DNA of 64,000 nt. Source: Ureibacillus acetophenoni. Lineage in GTDB: Bacteria > Bacillota > Bacilli > Bacillales_A > Planococcaceae. The stretch is from NCBI RefSeq assembly GCF_900220965.1, contig NZ_OBQC01000003.1:248001-312000 (forward strand). The letters are read 5' to 3'. Of the stretch, positions 16,424-25,728 are shown one piece after another (the stretch's first letter is position 1; every line of letters begins with the position of its first letter). The translations under genes were made by a program, and so were the position numbers. The notes beneath the pieces are model-generated. The model did not search any database. It had not been told where the DNA came from and saw nothing but the letters and a program-made list of their open reading frames with translations.

Positions 16424-18091
16424 TTAGAATAACCCTACTGCATTTCCGTTTTCATCTACGTCCATTCGTAGTGCTGCAGGATTTTTAGGTAAGCCTGGCA
16501 TTGTCATAATATCACCTGTTAAACAAACAAGGAATCCTGCACCAAGTTTAGGAATAACTTCACGAACAGTAATTGTAAATCCTTCTGGTCTACCGATTAG
16601 ATTTGGCTGATCAGATAATGAGTATTGCGTTTTAGCCATACAAACCGGTAATAAGTCCCATCCATACTGTTCAATTTGAGCAATTTGTTTTTTTGCTTTG
16701 TCTGTAAATTGAACACCAATACCACCATAAACCTTTTGAACAATCGTTGTAACTTTTTGTTCGATCGATTCAGTTAAATCATATAATGGCGTAAATTTTT
16801 GTGATTGCTCTAATACTTCAAGTACTTGCTCAGCTAATTCAATACCACCTAATCCGCCTTCTTCCCACACATTCGTACGAGCAATACGGATTCCTTGCTC
16901 TTTAGCCCAATTCAAAATAAATTCAATTTCAGCATCTGTATCAGTTACGAATCGATTTAAAGCTACAACTGGCTCAACACCAAAAGTACGAATCGTTTCA
17001 ATATGTTTCTCTAAATTAACAATTCCATCTTGTAATGCATTAACATTTTCATTTGATAATTCCGTTTTTAGAACGCCTCCATGCATTTTTAATGCACGAA
17101 TAGTAGCAACAACAACTACTGCATCTGGAGAGAAGTTTCCTTTTCTCGCTTTAATATTCATAAATTTCTCTGCACCAAGATCTGCACCAAAACCAGCTTC
17201 CGTTACTACGATATCTGCTAATTTTCTTGCAGTTTGTGTTGCCATAATAGAATTACAACCATGAGCAATATTTGCAAATGGACCACCATGGACAATTGCA
17301 GGTGTTCCTTCGATTGTTTGCACTAAATTAGGTTTTATTGCATCTTTTAGTAATAGAGTAAGTGCACCTTCAACACCTAAATGACGAACAAACACCGGTT
17401 CCTTATCAAATGTATATCCAATTAAAATATTTGATAAGCGTTCTTTTAAGTCTTTAAGGCTTGTTGCTAAACAGAATATTGCCATAATTTCAGATGCAAC
17501 TGTAATATCAAAGCCATCTTCTCTTGGCATTCCTTGTACAGGACCACCTAAACCGACAACAACTTTACGTAAAGCACGATCATTTAAATCTAAAACACGT
17601 TTCCAAATTATTCTTCTAGGGTCTATGTTTAATTCATTCCCTTGATGTATATGATTATCTATGAAAGCAGATAAGGCGTTATTGGCAGTTGTGATTGCAT
17701 GGAAATCGCCGTTGAAATGTAAATTTATCTCATCCATTGGCAATACTTGTGCATATCCACCACCAGTAGCACCGCCTTTAATACCCATAACAGGCCCTAA
17801 AGAAGGCTCTCGTAGTGCTACCATTACTTTTTGATTTAATCGTTTTAGCGCATCGGATAATCCAACTGTAACAGTTGATTTCCCTTCACCAGCTGGAGTT
17901 GGGCTAATTGCAGTTACTAAGACTACTTTACCTGTACTATTTCCAGTTATTTTAAGTGGATCTATTTTTGCTTTATATCGACCATAAGGTTCAAGTGCAT
18001 CTTCCGGAATTCCGGCAACCTTTGCGATATCAATAATTGGTTTTATTTCTGCATTACCTGCGATTTCTATATCAGTTAAATATTGAGACAT
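16424..18091 (-). CDS. fhs: Formate-tetrahydrofolate ligase
   Basis: The enzyme makes 10-formyl-tetrahydrofolate from formate, THF and ATP for purine and initiator-tRNA formylation. The ATP-binding loop [14 protein letters not shown] is at residues 66-80, followed by [19 protein letters not shown]. The conserved [15 protein letters not shown] and [14 protein letters not shown] segments are intact, and the C-terminus has [17 protein letters not shown]. The length of 555 residues is normal. It is monocistronic and divergent from the cold-shock gene. No riboswitch-like structure was seen upstream. Confidence 0.97.
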   Translation of the reverse strand: MSQYLTDIEIAGNAEIKPIIDIAKVAGIPEDALEPYGRYKAKIDPLKITGNSTGKVVLVTAISPTPAGEGKSTVTVGLSDALKRLNQKVMVALREPSLGPVMGIKGGATGGGYAQVLPMDEINLHFNGDFHAITTANNALSAFIDNHIHQGNELNIDPRRIIWKRVLDLNDRALRKVVVGLGGPVQGMPREDGFDITVASEIMAIFCLATSLKDLKERLSNILIGYTFDKEPVFVRHLGVEGALTLLLKDAIKPNLVQTIEGTPAIVHGGPFANIAHGCNSIMATQTARKLADIVVTEAGFGADLGAEKFMNIKARKGNFSPDAVVVVATIRALKMHGGVLKTELSNENVNALQDGIVNLEKHIETIRTFGVEPVVALNRFVTDTDAEIEFILNWAKEQGIRIARTNVWEEGGLGGIELAEQVLEVLEQSQKFTPLYDLTESIEQKVTTIVQKVYGGIGVQFTDKAKKQIAQIEQYGWDLLPVCMAKTQYSLSDQPNLIGRPEGFTITVREVIPKLGAGFLVCLTGDIMTMPGLPKNPAALRMDVDENGNAVGLF

Positions 18092-18248
18092 TTAAATACC
18101 CACTTTCGAAATTATTCAATAATAATTATACACCCACTTATTGAAATAAAACTATGAAGGTTTTTGTACACTTCTTAAACTTTGTTCAAAAAATTATTAT
18201 GTTTGAATAAGGTATAGTAATGACCCGAAAAAGGGAGGAAACTTTAAC

Positions 18249-18452
18249 ATGCACGAAGGTACAGTTAAATGGTTCTGCGACGATAAAGGTTATGGATTTA
18301 TTGAGACGTTTGATGGTGAAGAAGTTTTTGTCCATTTTACAGGCATTACAGGTGAAGGATTTAGGACTTTAAAGGATGGAGAGAAGGTTTCTTTTGACAT
18401 AGTGGAAGGAAATCGTGGTCCACAAGCTACTAGCGTTTTGAAATTATCATAA
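18249..18452 (+). CDS. Cold-shock domain protein
   Basis: This 67-residue protein is a single cold-shock domain that binds single-stranded nucleic acid. RNP1 is KGYGFIE (residues 14-20) and RNP2 is VFVHF (residues 27-31). Compared with CspB, the aromatic residue usually seen in NxxKGFGF is retained as KGYGF, while the Asn-Ala after KWF is replaced by Cys-Asp. A GGGAGG ribosome site precedes the ATG by about ten bases. It is transcribed alone and divergently from fhs, with a 157-bp shared upstream region. Confidence 0.95.
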   Translation: MHEGTVKWFCDDKGYGFIETFDGEEVFVHFTGITGEGFRTLKDGEKVSFDIVEGNRGPQATSVLKLS

Positions 18453-18455
18453 AAA

Positions 18456-18486
18456 AATACCCTTCCAGTTGGAAGAGCATTTTTAC
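18456..18486. terminator. Small bidirectional terminator
   Basis: The hairpin CTTCC-AGTT-GGAAG (18462-18475) is flanked by A and T runs, between the convergent cold-shock gene and the glyoxalase-like gene. Confidence 0.65.
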
Positions 18487-19241
18487 AATATAAATTTATA
18501 TTTTGCATTTTCAATTTCCACGATTTTTTCTTTATTCGCACCACTAATAATTACTTCTTCAATATTGTTTACATTATTTTCACTAAAATAGAAAAATAAA
18601 ATAGTATTCGGTAGTTCCATTTTTAAAAGCTTGTTCGAAGATTCAATTTGAAAATTAAATAATCTAGCCCATTGAGAAATTTTCTCTAAATCATTAACTT
18701 TAAATACAATTGAATCAATCTTAAGCTCTCCTAACGGATGTTTAGAGACTGAGCCACTACTAACTAATTCTTCGTACCTTTCTTCATCCTTACGATCCCA
18801 CTCGATTAAAAACGGATAGTCAATTTCTTGATCTTTTTTTCCAAAATGGAGTAATTTCCATGTAATAACCGTTCCATCTGGTCGTTTTCTAGAAAACACT
18901 TGTGGTCCATATACTAAAAACTGAGCCTCTTTTAATTTTTTTGCATCTTCATCAATTGTATTTGTACGAAGGGCAATTCGATTGAATCCATTTTTACGTT
19001 GCCTTTTTTCATAGGTTTCATGTAGTGTAAAGGGTTCTCTAGCTGACTTCTTAAACAGTTGTTGATCGAAAATTCCTATGAACTCTATATAAGACAGATC
19101 TTGAAAATAACTTAATGTATTGTAGGTCCCCCACATTTCGTGTTTTCCACCTAGTACTGTATGAACACCAACATTAGACAGTTGATCAATTAATGTTTCA
19201 GGCTTGTCTACAAAATGAACAATATGGTCTAACTTATACAA
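18483..19241 (-). CDS. Glyoxalase-like (VOC superfamily) protein
   Basis: This 252-residue protein begins with MYKLDHIVHFVDKPE, the first strand and metal-site His of a VOC domain. It continues through GGKHEMWGTYNTLSYFQDLSYIEFIG, which supplies the second metal-ligand region and is characteristic of the Glyoxalase_3 family. A second, less conserved half starts near residue 165. The enzyme reaction is unknown for this family. The start is a TTG with AGGGG about nine bases upstream. It converges on the cold-shock gene and lies upstream of nothing on its own strand, so it is probably monocistronic. Confidence 0.78.
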   Translation of the reverse strand: MYKLDHIVHFVDKPETLIDQLSNVGVHTVLGGKHEMWGTYNTLSYFQDLSYIEFIGIFDQQLFKKSAREPFTLHETYEKRQRKNGFNRIALRTNTIDEDAKKLKEAQFLVYGPQVFSRKRPDGTVITWKLLHFGKKDQEIDYPFLIEWDRKDEERYEELVSSGSVSKHPLGELKIDSIVFKVNDLEKISQWARLFNFQIESSNKLLKMELPNTILFFYFSENNVNNIEEVIISGANKEKIVEIENAKYKFIL

Positions 19242-19286
19242 ATCCCATTTCCCCTTTTAAAGGTTGTTCGCAAACTTACTTACGTT

Positions 19287-19811
19287 CTATTTATTTATTG
19301 TATCCAATTGAACAGCTACAGCATCGTTCTTAAGTTGCTCGTCCCAGTCTTTACTTACATCAACCCACGATTTTGCACCTGAATATTGCATAAGCTCATC
19401 ACAAGTTAATTCAATAGCAGAATTGATGCTTCCACAAGCTGGATAGACGGTTGAGAAACGCTTCAAAGACACATCTAGATATACTGGTAAATCATTCGCT
19501 AAACCAAATGGACATACACCACCAATTATGTGTCCAGTTTGTTCAACTACCTCATCAGCACTAAGCATTTTAGCTTTTACTTCAAACTGATCTCGGAATT
19601 TGCGATTATCAATTTTTGCATCACCTGCAGTTACTACTAAAAATGCATTGCCCTCTTTGTCTTTGAATGATAACGTTTTAGCAATTCGTGCAGGAATGAC
19701 ATTTAATGCATTGGCAGCTTGCTCAACTGTTGCACTGCTTTCAGTGTATTCTAATATATCTTTTTCTCGGTTAAACTTCCTTAAATGTTCACGTACACTT
19801 TGTAATGACAT
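19287..19811 (-). CDS. YbaK/EbsC-type aminoacyl-tRNA deacylase
   Basis: The protein of about 174 residues matches the YbaK family, which hydrolyses mischarged Cys-tRNA(Pro) and related tRNAs. Recognisable segments are SATVEQAANALNVIPARIAKTL (residues 25-46), the lysine-containing FLVVTAGDAKIDNRKF near residue 58 and the GHIIGGVCPFGL loop near residue 94. I place the start at the ATG at 19811 with AAGG upstream; a TTG nine bases earlier is an alternative. It stands alone between the VOC gene and coaB. Confidence 0.88.
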   Translation of the reverse strand: MSLQSVREHLRKFNREKDILEYTESSATVEQAANALNVIPARIAKTLSFKDKEGNAFLVVTAGDAKIDNRKFRDQFEVKAKMLSADEVVEQTGHIIGGVCPFGLANDLPVYLDVSLKRFSTVYPACGSINSAIELTCDELMQYSGAKSWVDVSKDWDEQLKNDAVAVQLDTINK

Positions 19812-19902
19812 ATTAAACAATCCTTCCTTTTCCTAGAAACTTACTTCGATTGACATATATTATACTAAGAAAATTCAGAATTGACCAACAAATGTGAATT
19901 AC

Positions 19903-20589
19903 CTACATTTTATCGGATATTATTTCCATTAACTTCATAGCGGTCTGTTCTTTTCCATTTACTTGTATGACTTCCCCACTTCGGTCAACAATAAAATGCG
20001 GTTCATCCGCTCCATATAATGACTTTGAGCTATTTGCAACCATATATTGTGCTTGAGAAGATTCCATTCGAAGTTTCGCTCTAGAGATTAAATAATCTAA
20101 ATCGTCCGTTGCTTCAAGTTTAAAGCCTATTAAAGTCGTATTAGGTGACCATTCTTTAATATGCCCTAAAATTTTTGGTGCTTTTTTAAAATGTATAATT
20201 GGTGGCTCGTCTGAAGGCATTTTCCCTTTCTCTTCTAGTAAGTTTCCGGATTGATCAAATACTTTGTCAATGACCCAATCAGAACCAGCTGCAGCCATAA
20301 TGACAACATCAATTTGTTCGGTTTGAACTGTAGTTTTAATTTTATCTCCTAAATCTTCAATGCCTTCAAACATAATCGTTCGCATCTCGTTTGAATGGAC
20401 AGGAAGCTTTGCAAAATAACCATGTAAATAGATTACTTCTGCTCCTAAAGTTAATGCTGATTCAGCTAAATAACACCCCATTGTACCCTTTGATAAATTC
20501 GTATGGCCACGAACTAAATCCCACTTTTCTAATGTTCCACCACTTGTAATTAATATTTTTTTACCTTGTAAACTATTCACTTCATTCAC
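19903..20589 (-). CDS. coaB: Stand-alone phosphopantothenate-cysteine ligase (CoaB)
   Basis: The 228-residue protein contains only the ligase half of the usual CoaBC enzyme. It starts with KKILITSGGTLEKWDLVRGHTNLS and has the AAAGSDWVID and IGFKLEATDD segments of the nucleotide/substrate site. No CoaC flavin-decarboxylase domain is attached. Single-domain CoaB of this size is known from streptococci and enterococci, whereas Bacillus normally has fused CoaBC. The start is GTG, either at 20589 or at 20580, where GGGTGA is better spaced. It is eight bases downstream of the LysR gene and so is co-transcribed with it. Confidence 0.8.
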   Translation of the reverse strand: MNEVNSLQGKKILITSGGTLEKWDLVRGHTNLSKGTMGCYLAESALTLGAEVIYLHGYFAKLPVHSNEMRTIMFEGIEDLGDKIKTTVQTEQIDVVIMAAAGSDWVIDKVFDQSGNLLEEKGKMPSDEPPIIHFKKAPKILGHIKEWSPNTTLIGFKLEATDDLDYLISRAKLRMESSQAQYMVANSSKSLYGADEPHFIVDRSGEVIQVNGKEQTAMKLMEIISDKM

Positions 20590-20596
20590 CCATTTA

Positions 20597-21493
20597 CTAT
20601 AATAATTGTTGTAACTTATTCTTCTTATTTTCCTTCGATAACCAGCTAGTTAAAAGTTCAATAAACTTCTCTGTCGCTGGAGAAAGTGTTAGTTTTGTTG
20701 CAATTCCAATAGTTCGGTAACAATCTTGCTTTAAAGGGATTGCTCTAACATTTGAAGGTAGCTTTCTTAATACTAGTTCAGGCAAAATAGATATTCCTAA
20801 ACCATGTTCAATCATAGTTACAATACTGGATTCATCGTATAATTCAAAACGAATATTCGTCTTTACATTATACAGATCTAAAATACTCTTTATATCATTT
20901 GTCCCATTATAAGATGATAAAATAAACGGTTCTAATTCAACATCTTTTATATCAACTTTATCTTGTTTAAATAACGAACTCTTAGTTGATACAATACAGA
21001 GAAGTTCATCTCGAAGTAATGGAGTAAACGGAAATAGATTAGAGTATGAACGGTTTAAAAAGCCACAATCAATTACTCCATCCATTAACATTTGCTCAAT
21101 TTCGTAATAATCTCCTTCTCTAAGTTGTATTTGTACTCCAGGAAATTGCACTTCCATTTTTCGTATAATCGTTGGCAGCCATTTTGCAGAAATACTTGAA
21201 AGGGTTCCAATACGGACGATACCTTTTGTTATACCATTGATATTGGCCGCTTCTTGTTTAATCAATTCTTGTGCTTGTAAAGCTCGTCTAATTGCACTCA
21301 ACATAATTTGACCATCTGGAGTTAATTTAAGACCTTGTTTACTACGATGAATCAATTCAAAACCAAATTCTTTTTCCAAGCTAGAAATAGCATGACTTAC
21401 AGCTGATTGGGTTAAACCTAGCATCTCCCCCGCCTTTGTAAAACTACCAATTTCTGCTACCTTATTAAATATTTCATATTTAAATAAATTCAT
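20597..21493 (-). CDS. LysR-family transcriptional regulator
   Basis: The N-terminal 60 residues form the LysR winged helix-turn-helix (FNKVAEIGSFTKAGEMLGLTQSAVSHAISSLE with the usual spacing). A periplasmic-binding-type effector domain follows from residue 90, including GIVRIGTLSSISAKWL and the closing helix. LysR proteins sense a small molecule and usually activate a neighbouring gene. Here the next gene on the same strand is coaB, with only eight bases between. The effector is unknown. A 21-bp inverted repeat lies upstream, beyond the promoter region. Confidence 0.92.
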   Translation of the reverse strand: MNLFKYEIFNKVAEIGSFTKAGEMLGLTQSAVSHAISSLEKEFGFELIHRSKQGLKLTPDGQIMLSAIRRALQAQELIKQEAANINGITKGIVRIGTLSSISAKWLPTIIRKMEVQFPGVQIQLREGDYYEIEQMLMDGVIDCGFLNRSYSNLFPFTPLLRDELLCIVSTKSSLFKQDKVDIKDVELEPFILSSYNGTNDIKSILDLYNVKTNIRFELYDESSIVTMIEHGLGISILPELVLRKLPSNVRAIPLKQDCYRTIGIATKLTLSPATEKFIELLTSWLSKENKKNKLQQLL

Positions 21494-21623
21494 AATACAT
21501 CCCTCAAAGTATGAAGATTATTTACCTGATAAGTCACAAACATTTGTTTCAAGATTATTAAAAACATTATATTATATTATTGCCAACAGGGATATAACAG
21601 AGGATAAAAATACCATACAATAT

Positions 21624-21674
21624 ATAAAACCACATTAGATTGTTAAAAACTTAAACAATCTAATGTGGTTTTAT
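21624..21674. terminator. Perfect 21-bp inverted repeat, bidirectional terminator
   Basis: The arms 21624-21644 and 21654-21674 are exactly complementary with a 9-base loop. The stem lies between the LysR promoter region and the 3' end of the zinc-finger gene, so on the minus strand it terminates the latter. The 207-bp gap holds nothing else. Confidence 0.75.
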
Positions 21675-21700
21675 CGTTACTTGGGTACACCCCAATTTCC

Positions 21701-21892
21701 TTACTTCTCATATATTTTCATTAACTCGTTTCCTAAAAACTTTAATTGCGCTCCAACTGAACATTGTTCAATACAAAATCGATGGGCGCCAGATTTGCCT
21801 CTTTTATTTCGAAGCTCACGTTTTATAGGACAATCGTTACAATATGTGTCAGTAATTTCATCAATATCTTTAATAACAGTATTCTTATTCAT
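21701..21892 (-). CDS. Small zinc-finger protein (CxxC...C...C type)
   Basis: This 63-residue protein has CNDCPIKRELRNKRG (residues 18-32) and HRFCIEQCSVGAQLKFLG near residue 42, giving a four-Cys (C2HCIx2C-like) finger known in many Bacillales. The function is unknown but these proteins are often linked to regulation. The ribosome site GGGGGAG is six bases from the ATG. It is monocistronic, ending at the 21-bp inverted repeat. Confidence 0.8.
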   Translation of the reverse strand: MNKNTVIKDIDEITDTYCNDCPIKRELRNKRGKSGAHRFCIEQCSVGAQLKFLGNELMKIYEK

Positions 21893-22066
21893 AAAGCTCC
21901 CCCTTTACGAATGGATTTATATATTACAATATGGATGTTTTCTCTGTCAAAAACAAATTTCTTTATTAATTAGTGTAAGTTCAACATTATTATTTGATAA
22001 CAATAAGATATAATAACCTTAAGATCAATATTTTATATCAAGAATTAAGTAAAAGTAGGGATTATA

Positions 22067-22456
22067 ATGTTGGAATTATATATAGATGGTGCAAGCGCTG
22101 GTAACCCTGGCCCTAGTGGTATTGGTATTTTTATTAAAGGTGAGGGTCATTCAATTCAATTTAGTGAATTTATTGGTGAAACGAATAATCATATTGCAGA
22201 GTTTACAGCATTAATTCGCGGATTGGAAGAGGCAAAAAAACTAAATACATCGATTATTTCGGTACGTTCTGATTCTAAAATAGTAGTTGCATCAATTGAA
22301 AAACAATATGTTAAAAACGAAGAATATAAGCCGTTTCTTGAAAAAGCAATACAACTTTCAAATGACTTTGATTTATTTTTTATTAAATGGATCCCTGACA
22401 ATCAAAACAAAGCTGCAGATACACTTGCAAGACAAGCAATTCAAAAAGGTAAGTAA
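22067..22456 (+). CDS. RNase HI-like protein (YpeP/YpdQ type)
   Basis: The 129-residue protein has the RNase H fold and all four acidic catalytic residues: Asp in YIDGASAGNPG (residue 7), Glu in HIAEFTAL (residue 44), Asp in VRSDSKIVV (residue 68) and Asp in KAADTLARQA near residue 119. RNase HI removes RNA from RNA-DNA hybrids. It lacks the basic handle of E. coli RnhA and is the short Gram-positive type. B. subtilis relatives have weak or unproven RNase HI activity, so this could also be a non-canonical member. The ribosome site AGTAGGGA precedes the ATG; the gene is monocistronic. Confidence 0.85.
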   Translation: MLELYIDGASAGNPGPSGIGIFIKGEGHSIQFSEFIGETNNHIAEFTALIRGLEEAKKLNTSIISVRSDSKIVVASIEKQYVKNEEYKPFLEKAIQLSNDFDLFFIKWIPDNQNKAADTLARQAIQKGK

Positions 22457-22557
22457 CTATATATAATTTTAGCATTTGAAGTTTCTTTTAAAAATATGCT
22501 ATGCAAAATCTGTCCGAAATGTTTAGTAATTATTAAAATTTTGTACATAAATATGAA

Positions 22558-22589
22558 AGATACCTAATGAGGCACATTAGGTATCTCCA
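22558..22589 (-). terminator. Terminator of coaW
   Basis: A perfect 12-bp stem (22558-22569 with 22575-22586) with a 5-base loop lies directly beyond the coaW stop on the minus strand. Only TTTCAT follows, so the T-run is short. Confidence 0.75.
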
Positions 22590-23420
22590 TTAACGTTCAG
22601 ACATTTTGTTTAACAATGCACCAATAGCACCTGAAAAACCACAATTATTTAAAAAGATTGGATTACGTTTTTTTAACTTTGTATAATTCCCGATTACATT
22701 TTTTAAATGATTGTTTTCTGCTAAAGTTGAGCCTATAAATATGATATGTTCCGTATTTTTTTGTTCTGCATATTGAATACTTAAAGTTGTAATGACTTCT
22801 CCAACAAGCGCTTGAATTGTTGAAAGTAAGTCATTTACACTATGATCCATATCCTTTAAAATACTAACTTTACCAAAATTACTTGCAGTTAAATGACCTT
22901 CAATCGGTGCTTCCATCCCCTGAAAAATATCTTTCACAAACAAATCAATCGATTCACGACTGCCTAATAAAGACTTCTCAATAATTTCATTAAACTCAGA
23001 AACACCTGTCATTATCGATGATAAACCCGTTAAAGTTCCACCACCGACACCAGTTCCACCTACACGAATATGTTCATTTCCATCCATAAAATGAATAGAT
23101 GTTCCAGTCCCGATGTTTGTAATGATACTTTTTTCAACATTAAGACCTTCTTGTTCTAATAAATACCTTACACCTTTAATGGTTGCTTCAAACTCAACAA
23201 TGTATTGAATAGACTTCATTGTCTTTAAAACATTCAGTAATTGCTCAGTACGACCACCAGTTAAACCAATTTCTTCGATTTGTGGGTTTTCCTCAATCCA
23301 TTCTTTCACTAACAACAAATTGTTTGATGGGAAAATTTTGAATTGAAGTTCTTGATTATCATCTATATATACTAGTTTTGTTAAAGTTCCACCAGCATCA
23401 ATTCCTACTACATTTTGCAT
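22590..23420 (-). CDS. coaW: Type II pantothenate kinase
   Basis: The enzyme phosphorylates pantothenate, the first step of CoA synthesis. The ATP-binding start VGIDAGGTLTKLVY and the FEATIKGVRYLL and TGTSIHFMDGNEHIRVGGTGVGGGT segments identify the type II (Staphylococcus CoaW) class. That class is not inhibited by CoA, unlike CoaA. The 276-residue length is normal. It lies 2.7 kb from the stand-alone coaB, so two CoA-pathway genes of unusual type occur close together. Bacillus subtilis uses CoaA and CoaX instead, so this is a lineage feature. It is preceded by a short AT-rich promoter region. Confidence 0.9.
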   Translation of the reverse strand: MQNVVGIDAGGTLTKLVYIDDNQELQFKIFPSNNLLLVKEWIEENPQIEEIGLTGGRTEQLLNVLKTMKSIQYIVEFEATIKGVRYLLEQEGLNVEKSIITNIGTGTSIHFMDGNEHIRVGGTGVGGGTLTGLSSIMTGVSEFNEIIEKSLLGSRESIDLFVKDIFQGMEAPIEGHLTASNFGKVSILKDMDHSVNDLLSTIQALVGEVITTLSIQYAEQKNTEHIIFIGSTLAENNHLKNVIGNYTKLKKRNPIFLNNCGFSGAIGALLNKMSER

Positions 23421-23521
23421 TATGCTTACTCCTTTAAATTTTTCCCTTTTTAAACTTTAACTTTCCAAATATAATATTGCAACCATTACTTACCAATTTA
23501 TTTCCTAAAACTATAGAAAAA

Positions 23522-24592
23522 CTAAATTTTCACTTCTTTTTTTAATAGATTTCTTTTTTTAAATTCTTCTATTATTACATTTTGAAATGTACCAATTAAA
23601 TTTTCTATCATAAGGTCATTTTTTAAAGTATGGCAATTAATTTTAAATTCTTCTATTTTATTTTCATCTTTAAAAATATTTTTAAGATTTATAGTTTCAG
23701 TTTTCGGAAATGATGATCCATGAATACGTGCAATTTTAGAACTAGTTTTTAAACCTGTAAATGTTATTAACACTTTATTTTCCAATTGAACAATAATCTC
23801 ATCAAGAAACCTTTTCACATCGTCGCTCGGTAGTATATCATGAACTTGAACGATTATTGGTTTTCCATCATCATCTTCTGATTGTTTTTCCACTTCACGT
23901 ACTTGAAAAAGTAGTTCTTTATTTACACTGTGTATTTCATTAATTGTTATGTATTTACTTTCAACTTTACCAGTTAGGTAAGTAATCTTTGTCTCATAGA
24001 CTGTCTCTTTTTGGTTTATATCGCCTAATAGAATTATAAAATCATCCGTTTTCTGATTATTAATTACTTCCGTACCGTCTGTAGCAATAAATATTTTCAG
24101 CAAACTTTCTGCATCTGCTAAAGCCCTATGCTGCAAACCTACTTCAAGGTTTAATGATTGCATTAATGAGTTTAAGCTAGGTTGATTTTTTAATTGATGA
24201 AAAATCATATATTTTTGCTGATAATCAACGATTGGGTATAGAAAATCCGTGTTTAACTTATAACGCAAAAACTCTTCCTCAAGAACTTTCCGATCAAACT
24301 CTCCAAATGTAACGAATACTTTCTCACCATCTAAACCACCACAAAAGGCAATGAAGTCCTTTATTACTTTTTCAAAGGTAGGTGCTTTTAATAGTTCTTC
24401 TGTAGTAATTCCTGTTAAATGTTGAATATGACGATTAAGTTTTTTAAATTTCGAAGGTTTTACAAGTTGCTCAAACGATTCAATAATCTTATTTGGTGAC
24501 CATTTATACGCACCTATTTCAATAATGTGTTGCTTCCCGTTTATAAGAGTAGCCTCAATATCTAAAAAAATATATATCTCATTTTGATGCAA
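23522..24592 (-). CDS. DEDDh 3'-5' exonuclease with long C-terminal extension
   Basis: Residues 1-180 form a DEDDh exonuclease of the DnaQ superfamily: FLDIEAT (D11, E13), FGEFDRKVL (D), and HRALADAESLL (H, D). KapD-type proteins of Bacillus share this domain. Residues 190-356 form an unrecognised extension rich in Lys and Ile (VESKYITINEIHSVN, VLITFTGLK), roughly doubling the size of a stand-alone exonuclease. The start is TTG at 24592 with GAAGGTG upstream. The substrate could be RNA or DNA; that cannot be told here. Confidence 0.8.
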   Translation of the reverse strand: MHQNEIYIFLDIEATLINGKQHIIEIGAYKWSPNKIIESFEQLVKPSKFKKLNRHIQHLTGITTEELLKAPTFEKVIKDFIAFCGGLDGEKVFVTFGEFDRKVLEEEFLRYKLNTDFLYPIVDYQQKYMIFHQLKNQPSLNSLMQSLNLEVGLQHRALADAESLLKIFIATDGTEVINNQKTDDFIILLGDINQKETVYETKITYLTGKVESKYITINEIHSVNKELLFQVREVEKQSEDDDGKPIIVQVHDILPSDDVKRFLDEIIVQLENKVLITFTGLKTSSKIARIHGSSFPKTETINLKNIFKDENKIEEFKINCHTLKNDLMIENLIGTFQNVIIEEFKKRNLLKKEVKI

Positions 24593-24794
24593 TTTTACAC
24601 ACCTTCGTCTTTCTAATGTTCTATTAACCTACGACATTTCATATTGTACCGAACTTTCACAGATTAGACACTAATTTTATCGTCAGCAAATTGTGGTAAG
24701 ATGAAAAAAGACGCTTTTATAAGTTTCTATTTTTATTTTCACAAAAATTCATGGTACGATAGTGAAGATGGTGTATTGAACGGAGGAAATAACA

Positions 24795-25622
24795 ATGAAT
24801 GGAAAAGAACTCCAAAAAGACGCAATTCGCGTACTAAAAGAAACAAGTCGTACGTTTTTTATTCCTATTACTTTCTTACAAAAGGATTTAAAGATGGCGG
24901 TGGCAACTGCTTATCTTATGATGCGTGCAATAGATGAAATTGAGGACAATGAACATCCAGAAGTAACAAATGATGTGAAGTATCTATTATTAAATGAAAT
25001 AAGTGGCTTACTCGAGTCCACTTCGTTTGATGAAGAAAAGTATTTAGAAATACTAACTCCATTTGAAAAATACATGCCAGAAGTAACTATGCGTTTAGGT
25101 GATTGGATTAAATTAATACCTAACGGTGCTGATCATTTAATAAAACGTTCTACAAGTGAAATGGCTTTTGGTATGGCAAAATGGGCAAAAGCTGAATGGC
25201 AAGTGAAAACACGTGAAGATTTAGATGAGTATACATACTATGTTGCTGGACTTGTTGGTGTCATGCTTTCCGACTTATGGGAGTGGAATGCGGGAGTAAA
25301 GACTGATAGAGAATTAGCGATAGGTTTTGGTCGTGGACTTCAAGCTGTAAATATTTTAAGAAACCAAGATGAAGATATGATCGAACGTGGAGTTAGTTTT
25401 GTCCCCGATGGCTGGAATCGTGCTCAATTATTTAAGTACGCAGAAGAAAATTTAGTGAAAGCGGATCTATATATTAAAGATATTAATAAAAAGTCGATTT
25501 TATTATTCTGTAAACTTCCCCTTGCATTAGCACATAAAACATTAAAAGCTTTAATAGAAGGTAAAGAAAAAATGACTCGTGCTGAAGTAGAACAAACTGT
25601 GAAAGAAATTGAAGCAGAATAA
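24795..25622 (+). CDS. Squalene/phytoene synthase family protein
   Basis: This 275-residue all-helical isoprenoid enzyme joins or hydrolyses prenyl diphosphates. The first aspartate-rich motif is MMRAIDEIEDNEHP near residue 44, and the second region is LRNQDEDMIERG near residue 190. In most relatives the second motif begins with Asp; here it is Asn. Family members of this size in Bacillus include YisP, a farnesyl-diphosphate phosphatase. GGAGG is a good ribosome site nine bases before the ATG. It stands alone and ends at a terminator, with no other carotenoid genes nearby. Confidence 0.85.
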   Translation: MNGKELQKDAIRVLKETSRTFFIPITFLQKDLKMAVATAYLMMRAIDEIEDNEHPEVTNDVKYLLLNEISGLLESTSFDEEKYLEILTPFEKYMPEVTMRLGDWIKLIPNGADHLIKRSTSEMAFGMAKWAKAEWQVKTREDLDEYTYYVAGLVGVMLSDLWEWNAGVKTDRELAIGFGRGLQAVNILRNQDEDMIERGVSFVPDGWNRAQLFKYAEENLVKADLYIKDINKKSILLFCKLPLALAHKTLKALIEGKEKMTRAEVEQTVKEIEAE

Positions 25623-25636
25623 TCATCATAATTTTT

Positions 25637-25668
25637 AGTCCTGACCTTTATCAGGGCTTTTTTTATTT
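25637..25668 (+). terminator. Terminator of the squalene/phytoene synthase gene
   Basis: The stem CCTGA/TCAGG (25640-25644 with 25651-25655) extends to weaker pairs and is followed by TTTTTTT. Confidence 0.75.
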
Positions 25669-25728
25669 CAATATTTTATTTACACTAATTAGTATTGCTA
25701 TGTAACATTTAAAAAAGGAGATAGAATT

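Noticed and set aside
21663-22013. Forward ORFs across the small zinc-finger gene
   Set aside because: They begin in the 21-bp hairpin and lie antisense to a gene with a good ribosome site and conserved cysteines.
24701-24937. 78-residue forward ORF overlapping the squalene/phytoene synthase start
   Set aside because: It is in another frame of the synthase gene and has no ribosome site; the well-placed GGAGG serves the ATG at 24795.
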